Source of the DNA: Sphingomonadales bacterium EhC05
GTDB lineage: Bacteria > Pseudomonadota > Alphaproteobacteria > Sphingomonadales > Sphingomonadaceae
Length of the DNA stretch: 64,000 nucleotides
Reading direction: 5' to 3'
Assembly: GCA_001650955.1 (NCBI GenBank)
Contig: LXYP01000022.1
Location: 1 to 64,000, forward strand
Positions 18,645 to 26,781 of the stretch are shown here, piece by piece. A model generated the notes under the pieces. The model made no database searches. It worked only from the letters and a program-made list of their open reading frames with translations, and had not been told where the DNA came from. Position numbers and translations under genes: made by a program. Every line of letters begins with the position of its first letter. Position 1 is the first letter of the stretch.

Positions 18645-20987
18645 GTGACTATTTGGTCTCAAATTACAGATAGAATTGAGAAATTTGGTTCGCACTCGGT
18701 CGCAATCCTCTTCGCCTTTCTGGCCACCATAGCCTTGACGATGGCTGGTATTGTTCCGGCGATCGAGCAGACCAACCGGGATTTACGCAGTTTCGTTTTC
18801 GAACGCGACGCGTCGGGGCAGGTTGCCGTGGTTGAAATCGATTCTCAATCTCTCAAAGCGATGGGAAGCTGGCCTTGGTCCAGAGAGGCCCATGCAGATC
18901 TTATCACAAAACTATCGGAAAATGGTGCCGGTCAGATTGCTTTCGACGTTGATTTTTCATCGGCCGCTGAAAAGGCAAGTGATGTCATTTTGGCGGACGC
19001 CATATCCAATGCCGAGGCACAGGTCATTCTGGCGACATTTCTGCAGCAAATATCAAATGACGGCGGCGGATATTCGGAAAATCTTCCGCCTGAAATTTTT
19101 CAGACCTATGGCTTGCTTGGCTCGGTGAATGTCCATCCCGACGCGTTGGGGCAAGTCAGCCAATATAATTACGGGACCCGAATTACAGACCAGATACGCC
19201 CCACTCTCGCTGCTTTGCTGACCCGCAGTTCTGGTCAAGTCGGCAAGAGTTTTCTTATCGATCAAAGCATCAACCTGACCAGCATTCCAAGCTTTAGTGC
19301 TATTGATATCCTCAATGGCGATGTCGACCCAATTCAGATCAGGGGCCGCAATCTGATAATCGGTCCCACTGCGGCCGAATTGGGTGATCGCTACGCAACT
19401 CCAAAAAATGGTATCATTCCCCGCGTCTATATCCATGCACTTGCCGCCGAAACGCTCAGTGCAGGCCGTGATATCCCGACAATCGATGGTAAGGCGCTGC
19501 TGCTGGTCACCTTGGCGCTGGCGATCCTTTGGTGGAATATCGTGACCAGCTCGAAAGACAATCAGAACCGTTTGGTTTTGCCGCTGCTGGCGATGCTCCT
19601 GATTGTCAGCAGTTGGGGCTTCTTTGTCTATTCCTTGATGGAGATCGAAATTGCCTCCTCGATCATTTTCATCGTCTGTCTATTCCTCACAGATCTTGTC
19701 ATCGAAACATCTCGAACAACCAAAAGAGAGCGCACGATTGACCAGCTGACCGGCCTGCCCAATGCGACGGCGATGATGGATGTCGCCGCAAAGAATATGA
19801 CGGCGGAAATTGTCGTTGCCGAAATCGCAAATTTTGCTGAAATTGAATCGATATTGGCAACCGAGGAACAGGCAGAGATCCTGCAATCAATGTCAAAACG
19901 CCTGGCGTTGCTGGCTTCTGATGAACAAATCTATCGGACTGGGCGGAATCAACTCTCCTGGTTTGTCGCGGACGGCTATGCCAACCGTCTGGAAGAATAT
20001 TTTGATACTGCGGCCACATTTGCCCTGTCGCCGACGCAAATCGGCAGCAAGAAAATGCGGCTCAAGCTCAGCCTTGGCTATCATGAAGGCCCGACGAGCA
20101 ACTGGTTTCAACTGCTTTCAGACGCGGCAATGGCCGCGCATAAAGCGGCAGAAATGAACTATCGATGGCTGAAATATTCCAACGATATCAACCAGATTAT
20201 CGATGAAAAGCTCGCCATTTTGAGCGAGATTGATCAAGCGATTGAAAATGGTCAGATCTGGGTTGCCTATCAGCCAAAACTGGACCTGAGCTGCGGGGAG
20301 GTGAATGCTGCGGAAGCCCTCGTCCGCTGGGATCACCCGCAACGCGGGAAAATTCCGCCAGATCGTTTCATACCGATTCTGGAGACCGAAGGCGATATTG
20401 CAAATCTAACCCTCCACGTCTTGAAGATCACACTGACAAATGTTCAACAATGGTCCAAATCCGGCCTGAATATCAGCTGCTCCGTCAACGTGTCGGCAGC
20501 ATTGCTTGGCGATCCAAAATTCGTCTCGTCGGCCATTGCCCATGTCCAGCAAAGCCGGATCGATCCAAATCAGATCGTCTTTGAAATCACCGAAACGGCG
20601 GCACTGGGTGATTTGGACAAAGCAAAGGCCGTGTTGGAAGGGATCCGCAAGATCGGGATAAAGCTATCGATCGACGATTATGGGACCGGACAAGCCAATC
20701 TCGCCTATATGCAGGGCTTCCCGGCCGATGAGATCAAGATTGATCAGAGTTTTATCAAATCGATGGCGCGGAGCGATGTCGATCGGGTCATGGTCAGTTC
20801 GACCATTGAGATGGCCCATAAAATGAATTTCAAAGTCGTTGCGGAAGGCGTCGAAGATGCGGATTGCCTGGCTCTATTGCGCCAATTTGGCTGCGACACC
20901 GCACAAGGCTGGCATATCGGGCGACCGGTTGACGCGATCATCTTTGAGGAACGATGGGAAACGCAGGCTCAGACGATGACCGCCTGA
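18645..20987 (+). CDS. CHASE2 sensor / degenerate GGDEF / EAL phosphodiesterase
   Basis: This 780-residue membrane signalling protein is read from a GTG at 18645 with GGAG 11 bases upstream. It has an N-terminal membrane helix (20-40), a periplasmic CHASE2 domain (about 45-270; [19 protein letters not shown]), and three helices (about 280-355). A GGDEF-like domain (about 365-500) follows, in which the catalytic loop is replaced (GRNQLSWF). An EAL domain (about 525-770) keeps EALVRW, SVNVSA, ETAALGD and DDYGTG. It should therefore degrade cyclic-di-GMP, with the GGDEF part regulatory at most. It is transcribed alone. Confidence 0.9.
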   Translation: MTIWSQITDRIEKFGSHSVAILFAFLATIALTMAGIVPAIEQTNRDLRSFVFERDASGQVAVVEIDSQSLKAMGSWPWSREAHADLITKLSENGAGQIAFDVDFSSAAEKASDVILADAISNAEAQVILATFLQQISNDGGGYSENLPPEIFQTYGLLGSVNVHPDALGQVSQYNYGTRITDQIRPTLAALLTRSSGQVGKSFLIDQSINLTSIPSFSAIDILNGDVDPIQIRGRNLIIGPTAAELGDRYATPKNGIIPRVYIHALAAETLSAGRDIPTIDGKALLLVTLALAILWWNIVTSSKDNQNRLVLPLLAMLLIVSSWGFFVYSLMEIEIASSIIFIVCLFLTDLVIETSRTTKRERTIDQLTGLPNATAMMDVAAKNMTAEIVVAEIANFAEIESILATEEQAEILQSMSKRLALLASDEQIYRTGRNQLSWFVADGYANRLEEYFDTAATFALSPTQIGSKKMRLKLSLGYHEGPTSNWFQLLSDAAMAAHKAAEMNYRWLKYSNDINQIIDEKLAILSEIDQAIENGQIWVAYQPKLDLSCGEVNAAEALVRWDHPQRGKIPPDRFIPILETEGDIANLTLHVLKITLTNVQQWSKSGLNISCSVNVSAALLGDPKFVSSAIAHVQQSRIDPNQIVFEITETAALGDLDKAKAVLEGIRKIGIKLSIDDYGTGQANLAYMQGFPADEIKIDQSFIKSMARSDVDRVMVSSTIEMAHKMNFKVVAEGVEDADCLALLRQFGCDTAQGWHIGRPVDAIIFEERWETQAQTMTA

Positions 20988-21055
20988 CAATATCCGGCGA
21001 AAATCGATTGGTGTACTTGGTCAATCCCGATCGAAATACCCCGCGCCCTCGCCGA

Positions 21056-21496
21056 TCAAAAATCACCCACATCACATTGCAGGCAGGTTATGCCATTGCG
21101 ACGCCACATGTCGACAACCTGCTGACGGTCGTCGACAACAAATTCAATGACTTTGCCGGCAGTCAGCAGGCTCTCTAATATCTCTTGCTTGATAATATGG
21201 TCGGCGCGATAGTCATTGTCCTGCCGCATCAATATTTGGCCAAATGGAATTTCATTCCACGCGAGCCATTGTTCGGTCAGCGATCTCGAACGTTCATTGC
21301 GGCCGGTCACCAATATCAGCTCGAAGGAATCCGCTGCCCAAAGAGATTTATACAGCGCAACGACAGGCGCATTGGGGGTGTCACCGCCGATCTCGGCATT
21401 GAAGGCCTTCCAGTCCGGCTTGTCCTTGTGGAGATGTTTTAGCCGGTGCTCAATATTCGCAAGCGTTCCGTCAATATCGAACAAAATGGTTTTCAT
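21056..21496 (-). CDS. Pnkp-like HAD phosphatase of the RNA-repair locus
   Basis: This 146-residue HAD-superfamily phosphatase resembles the 3'-phosphatase domain of T4-type polynucleotide kinase. Motif I is FDIDGTLANIEHR with Asp7 and Asp9, motif II is LVTGR, and motif IV is VVDDRQQVV. No kinase domain is present. Its ATG overlaps the rtcR stop (ATGA), so it is translationally coupled to the repair regulator. The inferred role is removal of 3'-phosphate or cyclic phosphate from damaged RNA before or instead of ligation. It could act on another phosphoester. Confidence 0.8.
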   Translation of the reverse strand: MKTILFDIDGTLANIEHRLKHLHKDKPDWKAFNAEIGGDTPNAPVVALYKSLWAADSFELILVTGRNERSRSLTEQWLAWNEIPFGQILMRQDNDYRADHIIKQEILESLLTAGKVIEFVVDDRQQVVDMWRRNGITCLQCDVGDF

Positions 21497-23100
21497 CGGC
21501 GCGATGTCTCCGCGTTGATTTCTGCCCAGCTCAGGCCAAAGCGGGCAAGATATTTTTTCAGACGGTCGGCATCATTCGCGCTTTTACGCCGCTGTCGGGA
21601 TGAGGCAAACAAGCTACGGCCAGCCTCCGACATCGATTTGCTATTCCGGCTCACTCTGATCACTTCGGCGAGCTGGACCCGGTCAAATGGATCAAGTGCA
21701 TCCAGCGCTCGACCGCCAAGCAGGTCCTCCAGACTGTCAGACATTTCAATTTTGCTGCCTTGCCAGAGGCGCTCCAGTTTGATGATTTCGAGATCAACCG
21801 TCCTGCGCCCGATTCTGCCTTCGGGAGAGAGCGTTGCCATGCGGGTTACGCTGGCGGCCAGATCGCGAAAATTGCCAGACCAGAGCGCACCTGGAGATGT
21901 GGCAAATTTCAGATAGCTGTCGCGAGCTTCCTTATTGAACGTCACGCGATTTCCCTCTTGCTCAGCGTAGCGATCAAGTTCGTAATCCAGATTAGGTTCA
22001 ATATCTTCCCTGCGATCCGCGAGGCCAGGCAAAATAAAGGTCCAGAGGTTCAAGCGCGCCAGCAGATCATCGCGAAATGTGCCATTGGCGACGGCAACGG
22101 ACAGATCCCGGTTGGTCCCTGCAAGCAATTGGAAATCCGACCCGACTTCTTGGTCCGCGCCGACCGGCAAAAACCGCTTTTCTTCGATGGCCCGCAAAAT
22201 CATTGCCTGTTCGTCCGCGCCCAGCTCGCCGATTTCATCGAGGAAAACCATACCCTTGTCCGCCGTCCGTAGCAGCCCCGCTCTTTCGGTTGCGGCGCCC
22301 GTAAACGCGCCTTTGGTGTGGCCAAAAAGAGCAGACATCGCGCTGTCTCCGCGCAATGTCGCGCAGTTGACTTCAACAAAGCTGCCCGACACCTGATGCT
22401 TCAACTTTTTGAGTTCATAGATGCGCCGTGCCAGCTGACTCTTACCAGCCCCCGTCGGTCCGGTCAGCAATATTGGCGCTTTGGAACGTCCCGCAACTTT
22501 CTCAATCTCGTCAATCAGGGAGTTGAAAGCGATGTTCTTCGTTTCAATACCAGATTTGAGAAATGAAGAATCCTTCGCCGTCTGGATGGAAAAGCGCGAG
22601 GCGATGCTGTCATAGCGAGAAAGATCGAGATCGATCATGCTCAGGCGACCAATGAAATTACCCTTGACGCTGCCACCCGGCTGGCTTTGCAGCAAGCGGC
22701 CGGGCAGAAAACGCGCCTCGGTCAGCAGGAACAGGCAAATTTGCGCGACATGCGTCCCGGTCGTAATATGGATCAGATAGTCTTCTTTGTCCGGATCAAA
22801 CGGATAGTCCCGCGCAAAATCAAGCAGCTTTCCGTAAACCTCTTCAAATTCCCAAGGGTCGTCAAATCCCAATAGCCGCTGGTCCACCGCGGTTTCTGGC
22901 GATACGGATTCAATGTCTTCTGCGATTTGACCGGCGAGCCTACTATGTTGTTTCCCGTGCAGCAAAACAAAGCGATCAATGCGCAGATCTTCCTGCATGG
23001 CAATCGCTACCGACGGCCGCCACTTGTTCCAGCGGGACGGTCCAAATTTTGCGGCATCGAGGGTTGAGCCCAAAAATCCTATGACAACGAGAGGCTTCAT
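21493..23100 (-). CDS. rtcR: RtcR, sigma54-dependent activator of RNA repair
   Basis: The 535-residue product matches RtcR in architecture. Residues 1-160 form a CARF-like Rossmann sensor (VVIGFLGSTLDAAKFGPSRW, LIHITTGTHVAQICLFLL). Residues 185-410 are the sigma54-interacting AAA+ domain with Walker A (TGPTGAGKSQLA), the GAFTGA loop, and VFLDEIGELG. The C-terminus (about 480-535) is a DNA-binding region. In the family the sensor responds to damaged RNA, reported to be tRNA fragments with cyclic phosphate ends, and relieves inhibition of the ATPase. It is divergent from rsr-rtcBA, whose sigma54 promoter lies at 23250. Confidence 0.95.
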   Translation of the reverse strand: MKPLVVIGFLGSTLDAAKFGPSRWNKWRPSVAIAMQEDLRIDRFVLLHGKQHSRLAGQIAEDIESVSPETAVDQRLLGFDDPWEFEEVYGKLLDFARDYPFDPDKEDYLIHITTGTHVAQICLFLLTEARFLPGRLLQSQPGGSVKGNFIGRLSMIDLDLSRYDSIASRFSIQTAKDSSFLKSGIETKNIAFNSLIDEIEKVAGRSKAPILLTGPTGAGKSQLARRIYELKKLKHQVSGSFVEVNCATLRGDSAMSALFGHTKGAFTGAATERAGLLRTADKGMVFLDEIGELGADEQAMILRAIEEKRFLPVGADQEVGSDFQLLAGTNRDLSVAVANGTFRDDLLARLNLWTFILPGLADRREDIEPNLDYELDRYAEQEGNRVTFNKEARDSYLKFATSPGALWSGNFRDLAASVTRMATLSPEGRIGRRTVDLEIIKLERLWQGSKIEMSDSLEDLLGGRALDALDPFDRVQLAEVIRVSRNSKSMSEAGRSLFASSRQRRKSANDADRLKKYLARFGLSWAEINAETSRR

Positions 23101-23216
23101 ATTTTATCTTATAAGATAAAATATTATCTATTCATATAGATATTATACATTTTCTCCGAAAGAGCGAATATACGAGAAATGGCGTAAAATTAAAAATTTA
23201 TCTATATATTCAGATA
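23101..23216. promoter_or_regulatory. Three TATCT-N-AGATA palindromes, probable RtcR binding sites
   Basis: Three inverted repeats share half-sites TATCT and AGATA: 23105-23118 (spacer 4, inside a perfect 22-bp palindrome at 23101-23122), 23125-23142 (spacer 8) and 23199-23216 (spacer 8). Their centres are about 22 and 74 bases apart, near whole helical turns, so they would face the same side of the DNA. They lie 35-145 bases upstream of the -24 element, where enhancer sites for a sigma54 activator are expected. The first abuts the rtcR start codon, so autoregulation is also possible. Confidence 0.65.
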
Positions 23217-23249
23217 CCTATGAAAATATCGCATGGAAAATCCAGCAAT

Positions 23250-23265
23250 TGGCATGGTGACTGCA
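23250..23265 (+). promoter_or_regulatory. Sigma54 (-24/-12) promoter of the rsr-rtcBA operon
   Basis: TGGCATGGTGACTGCA fits the sigma54 pattern, with GG at 23251-23252 and GC at 23263-23264 separated by exactly ten bases. Transcription should begin near 23276, some 90 bases before the tRNA fold. The presence of rtcR next door, which needs sigma54, supports the call. Confidence 0.8.
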
Positions 23266-23315
23266 ATGCTATGGGCATCCGATTGATTGCGCAAACATGG
23301 TCAAGCGGATGAGGC

Positions 23316-23360
23316 GGAAACCGGAGCGGCTGGAATGGGCCAGCCGCTCCTGAGGTTTCC
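23316..23360 (+). other. Long hairpin in the operon leader
   Basis: GGAAACC plus GGAGCGGCTGG (23316-23333) pairs with CCAGCCGCTCC (23340-23350) and, after a three-base bulge, GGTTTCC (23354-23360): 18 base pairs with a six-base loop. It ends five bases before the tRNA fold. It has no U-tract, so it is not a standard terminator. It could be a processing signal or a protein-binding element. Confidence 0.65.
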
Positions 23361-23365
23361 AAAAG

Positions 23366-23441
23366 CAGGATGTAGTTCAATTGGTAGAGCATGTGCTTTG
23401 GAAGCATGATGTTGTTGGTTCAAGTCCAGCCGTCCTGTCCA
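23366..23441 (+). tRNA. tRNA-like gene with UGG (Pro) anticodon in the rsr leader
   Basis: The 76 bases fold as a complete tRNA: acceptor CAGGATG/CGTCCTG (one G-U pair), D stem GTTC/GAGC with loop AATTGGTA, anticodon stem TGTGC/GCATG (two G-U pairs) with loop TTTGGAA (anticodon TGG, 23399-23401), and a five-base variable loop. The T stem is GTTGG/CCAGC with loop TTCAAGT; the discriminator is T, and CCA is encoded. The D-arm region resembles bacterial tRNA-Trp rather than the usual tRNA-Pro. It is cotranscribed with rsr, 24 bases upstream of its start. It may be a decoy or substrate of the repair system rather than a translating tRNA. Confidence 0.75.
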
Positions 23442-23465
23442 GATTTAAAAGAAAGGAAGATGCAC

Positions 23466-25016
23466 ATGGCTAACAAAAGTCTTTTTGCTTCCGTTTTCGG
23501 AATGTCTTCACCAGGCACAGACGCGACTAACCGTGAAGGCGCGGTCGCCTATGCTTATGGACCCCAGCATCAACTGGCGCAGCTTGCTGCCACCGGTACG
23601 CTCAACGATGGTTTCTATGGTTCAGCCGCGACGCAGCTTTCTGACGTCATTGCTGTTGCTCAAAAAGTGGATCCGCTATTTGTGGCGAAGGCCGCGCTTT
23701 ATGCCCGCAAACGCGGCGCGATGAAGGATATGCCGGCGCTTCTGACCGCCTATTTGACGGTAGCAGATCCCGACCTTGCCGTAGCGGTGTTTAACCGCAC
23801 CATCGACAATGGCCGAATGCTCCGCAACTTTGTGCAGATCATGCGCTCTGGTGCGGTTGGCCGTAAATCTTTGGGCTCACGTCCAAAACGACTGGTTAAA
23901 CAATGGCTGGAAAATGCAACGATTGAACAGCTGATCCGGGCGTCAACCGGCAATGACCCTTCTTTGGCGGATATCGTCAAGATGGTGCATCCGAAACCCG
24001 CTTCATCTGAACGTCAGGCATTTTATGCCTGGTTGATTGGACGCCCTTATGATGTCGAGGCATTGCCGACGCAGCTAAAGGAATTCGAATTGTGGAAACG
24101 CGATATCGGTCGGCAATTGCCTGATGTTCCTTTCCAATGGCTTACGTCGTTTGATTTGACAGCTAAGCGATGGATCCTGTTGGCCGAGCGCATGGGCTGG
24201 CAGGCATTGCGGATGAACCTCAACACGCTGGCCCGCAATGGCGCCTTTGGTGTGAAGGGTGCAACCGATATGGTCGCGGCACGTTTGGAAGATGCAGATG
24301 CTATCAAGCGCGCGCGTATCATGCCCTATCAACTCCTGATGGCGTTGAATGCGGCTAGTGATGCGGTCCCGCTAAAAGTACAGGCTGCATTGGAAGTCGC
24401 GCTGGAAAAATCACTGGCTAACGTGCCGGTGATCGCAGGTAATGTGGTTGTCGCTCCCGATGTCTCGTGGTCGATGCAATCGCCGGTTACCGGCCACCGG
24501 GATGGCGCAACGACCGCAATAAAATGCGTCGATGTGGCCGCTCTGGTCGGAGCAGCCGTGTTGCGCCGAAATCCGTCGGCTACATTGATGCCTTTCGAAG
24601 AACGAGTGGTGTCGGTTGATCTGGATCCGTTTGCACGGGTCGCGGTCAATGCCAAGCGACTGAGCGAACTCGGCGGTGGTGGAACCAATGTTTCGGCACC
24701 CCTGAAGTTGCTCAACCGTCGCAAGGCGGATGTCGATCTGATGATCATCGTCTCTGACAATGAAAGCTGGATTGATGATAATCGCTACGGAGCGACGGAA
24801 ACCATGAGGCAATGGCAGAAGCTGAAAAGCCGAAACCCCAAAGCCAAATTGGTCTGCATCGACTTGCAGCCTTATGGAACGACCCAGGCAAAGGAACGCA
24901 AAGACATTTTGAATGTCGGCGGGTTTTCTGACGCGGTTTTTGATACGATCGCGCGCTTTGCGAGTGATGTGGGGAAACGCGACTGGGTTGAAGAAATCGA
25001 AGAACAGGAGGTTTGA
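23466..25016 (+). CDS. rsr: Rsr, bacterial Ro60 (TROVE) protein
   Basis: The start is the ATG at 23466, nine bases after GGA; an ATG at 23460 is too close to it. The product is 516 residues. An N-terminal TROVE/HEAT-repeat ring (about 15-300) is followed by a von Willebrand A domain (about 325-510) with an intact MIDAS (Asp332 in DVSWSM). Ro60 proteins bind the ends of misfolded or damaged RNA through the ring, bind Y RNAs on the outside, and can hand RNA to exonucleases. Here the Y RNAs follow immediately (25020 onward) and rtcB lies next. It is the first protein-coding gene of the sigma54 operon. Confidence 0.95.
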   Translation: MANKSLFASVFGMSSPGTDATNREGAVAYAYGPQHQLAQLAATGTLNDGFYGSAATQLSDVIAVAQKVDPLFVAKAALYARKRGAMKDMPALLTAYLTVADPDLAVAVFNRTIDNGRMLRNFVQIMRSGAVGRKSLGSRPKRLVKQWLENATIEQLIRASTGNDPSLADIVKMVHPKPASSERQAFYAWLIGRPYDVEALPTQLKEFELWKRDIGRQLPDVPFQWLTSFDLTAKRWILLAERMGWQALRMNLNTLARNGAFGVKGATDMVAARLEDADAIKRARIMPYQLLMALNAASDAVPLKVQAALEVALEKSLANVPVIAGNVVVAPDVSWSMQSPVTGHRDGATTAIKCVDVAALVGAAVLRRNPSATLMPFEERVVSVDLDPFARVAVNAKRLSELGGGGTNVSAPLKLLNRRKADVDLMIIVSDNESWIDDNRYGATETMRQWQKLKSRNPKAKLVCIDLQPYGTTQAKERKDILNVGGFSDAVFDTIARFASDVGKRDWVEEIEEQEV

Positions 25017-25019
25017 TTA

Positions 25020-25174
25020 TTGGATCGTGACGAATGCTGGTGGAACTACATCCTCCACAAATAGTCCAAAAGAGTAATGCGCCCGGACAAGTTTCGGGAG
25101 ATGCGGTTCGAATCCGCCAACGGAAATGTAGCATAAGGACGCCTGTTTCACCGAAACTTGTCGTCACGATCCAA
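25020..25174 (+). ncRNA. Y RNA module 1
   Basis: A perfect 14-bp terminal stem joins 25020-25033 and 25161-25174. The 5' strand continues as CGAATGCTGGTGGAACTACAT, split here as CGAATGCTGG and TGGAACTACAT, and the 3' strand holds AAACTTGTCGTC. Both are shared with the two modules downstream and are the likely Ro60-binding helix. The interior has a CCCG/CGGG hairpin and a T-arm-like GCGGTTCGAATCCGC, as in bacterial Y RNAs that mimic tRNA. It begins four bases after the rsr stop. Confidence 0.8.
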
Positions 25175-25183
25175 GAATTATTA

Positions 25184-25319
25184 TGCGGCGAATGCCGAAG
25201 GGATTACATCGACTGTAAATCGCCAGGTCGCGGGTTCGAATCCCGTCAGGTCCATCACTGGGGGCCTGTAGCTCAGCAGGTAGAGCAGGAAACAATCTCT
25301 TCAAATCCTTGTCGCCGTG
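25184..25319 (+). ncRNA. Y RNA module 2 with a full tRNA-like domain
   Basis: The terminal stem is TGCGGCGA (25184-25191) with TCGCCGTG (25312-25319). After the conserved GCGAATGCCGAAGGGATTACAT come an anticodon-like GACTGTAAATC and the T arm GCGGGTTCGAATCCCGT. Then the strand CAGGTCC, a short loop, GGGCCTG, and a textbook D arm (GCTCAGCAGGTAGAGC). The acceptor strands are joined by a loop, so the tRNA-like domain is open at the anticodon end and closed at the acceptor end. This matches YrlA-type Y RNAs. The 3' strand is CTTGTCGCC. Confidence 0.8.
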
Positions 25320-25362
25320 ACTTCAGCTTTGAGATTTGGAACTCGAAATTATTTGAAAATGC

Positions 25363-25483
25363 TGGCGAATGCCGGCGGGACTACATGGTATCAAAGGAGG
25401 TTCGAATCCTCCCCGGCGATCGGCGCTGATCCAGCAATGGATCGGACTGATCATCGAGAATGTCTCGCCAAAACTTGTCGCCA
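25363..25483 (+). ncRNA. Y RNA module 3
   Basis: The terminal stem is TGGCGA (25363-25368) with TCGCCA (25478-25483). It repeats the 5' block GCGAATGCCGGCGGGACTACAT and the 3' block AAACTTGTCGCC. Inside are the T-arm-like GGAGGTTCGAATCCTCC and a GATCC/GGATC hairpin in the place of a D arm. It ends 42 bases before the rtcB start. Confidence 0.78.
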
Positions 25484-25524
25484 CAACGCTATCAAGCGTA
25501 GGAAAATGAAAAAGGAGACCTGTG

Positions 25525-26751
25525 ATGGTCGAGACAAAATATGAATATGTGGACGTTGAAGGCGGCCATCCGATCAAAATGTGGACACGCGGTGTCCCGG
25601 TTGATGATGGCGCCCGGGCTCAGCTTTCCAAAGCGGCGCAGATGCCGTTTATCTTCAAGCATATGGCAGCAATGCCTGACGTGCATATTGGCATTGGTGC
25701 GACCATTGGTTCGGTCATTCCGACCAAGGGCGCGGTTATTCCGGCTGCCGTGGGCGTTGATATTGGCTGCGGCATGATGGCCGCCCAGACCTCGCTGATG
25801 GCGAGTGACCTTCCGGACAATCTGGAAGCCATTCGGACTGCCATCGAAGCCGCCGTGCCGCATGGACGGTCGGTTGGTCGTGGCCGGCGGGATAAAGGCT
25901 CATGGGGTGATCCCACAAATGAGATCACCGACGCCTGGGCACCGCTATCTGCGCGCTTCAACCGGATCACGGACAAATATCCGCGGTTCAAGAACACCAA
26001 CAATATCGCGCATCTCGGGACGCTCGGTACAGGCAACCATTTCATTGAACTATGCCTTGATACCGAAGACCGGGTGTGGGTGATGCTGCACAGTGGTTCA
26101 CGGGGTATCGGCAACGCGATTGGTTCGCAATTTATCGAACTGGCCAAGAAGGATATGCGCAAATGGCATATCAATCTGCCAGATCAGAATCTCGCCTATT
26201 TCCCGGAAGGGACCGATCATTTTGACGATTATGTCGAAGCGGTCGGCTGGGCGCAGGACTTTGCAGCGGCAAACCGTCAGATGATGATGAAAAATGTCAT
26301 CAAGGCGCTGCGCAGTCAGATTGCAAAACCGTTTGATGCGGAGATGGAGGCGATTAACTGCCACCATAATTACGTCAATCGGGAGCGGCATTTTGGTGAA
26401 GATATTCTCGTCACCCGGAAAGGCGCCGTGCGTGCCTCCAAGGGCATGATGGGGATTATCCCGGGATCAATGGGCGCGAAATCGTTCATTGTTCGGGGTC
26501 TTGGAAACCGGGAAAGCTTCGAAAGCTGCAGCCATGGTGCTGGCCGGGTCATGTCGCGGACAGAGGCCAAGAAAGCCGTGACACTGGAAGAGCATATCGA
26601 AGATACCAAAGGTGTAGAATGCCGGAAGGATATCGGTGTACTCGACGAAACGCCAAAGGCTTACAAGCCAATCGAAGCGGTCATGGCCGCACAGGATGAT
26701 CTTGTCGAGATTGTCCATACACTGAAACAGGTTGTGTGTGTGAAGGGCTAG
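25525..26751 (+). CDS. rtcB: RtcB, RNA-splicing ligase
   Basis: The start is the ATG at 25525, eight bases after GGAG; the GTG just before it is less likely. The product has 408 residues, the size of the E. coli type. Mn-binding Cys82 lies in GVDIGCGM, and further ligands are in GTGNHF and HSGSRGIG. The active-site His337 that takes GMP lies in SCSHGAGR, the same position as in E. coli. The enzyme joins 2',3'-cyclic phosphate or 3'-phosphate ends to 5'-OH ends using GTP. It follows rsr and the Y RNAs in the sigma54 operon. A hairpin spans its stop codon. Confidence 0.97.
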   Translation: MVETKYEYVDVEGGHPIKMWTRGVPVDDGARAQLSKAAQMPFIFKHMAAMPDVHIGIGATIGSVIPTKGAVIPAAVGVDIGCGMMAAQTSLMASDLPDNLEAIRTAIEAAVPHGRSVGRGRRDKGSWGDPTNEITDAWAPLSARFNRITDKYPRFKNTNNIAHLGTLGTGNHFIELCLDTEDRVWVMLHSGSRGIGNAIGSQFIELAKKDMRKWHINLPDQNLAYFPEGTDHFDDYVEAVGWAQDFAAANRQMMMKNVIKALRSQIAKPFDAEMEAINCHHNYVNRERHFGEDILVTRKGAVRASKGMMGIIPGSMGAKSFIVRGLGNRESFESCSHGAGRVMSRTEAKKAVTLEEHIEDTKGVECRKDIGVLDETPKAYKPIEAVMAAQDDLVEIVHTLKQVVCVKG

Positions 26752-26762
26752 CCTTCACACAC
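26736..26762 (+). other. Hairpin spanning the rtcB stop codon
   Basis: GTGTGTGAAGG (26736-26746) pairs perfectly with CCTTCACACAC (26752-26762) around GCTAG, which holds the stop codon. Only four T residues follow, so it may be a weak terminator, an attenuator or an mRNA-stability element lowering expression of rlaP-rtcA relative to rtcB. Confidence 0.6.
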
Positions 26763-26781
26763 CGGCTTTTGGGAATTACTT

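Noticed and set aside
25184-25260. Conventional tRNA-Tyr gene near the GTA-like loop
   Set aside because: No acceptor 5' strand or D arm lies upstream; those parts come after the T arm, so it is part of the permuted Y RNA domain.
25034-25429. Open frame of 131 codons across the Y RNA region
   Set aside because: It runs through stems and tRNA-like arms conserved as RNA, has no ribosome-binding site, and its translation has no protein character.
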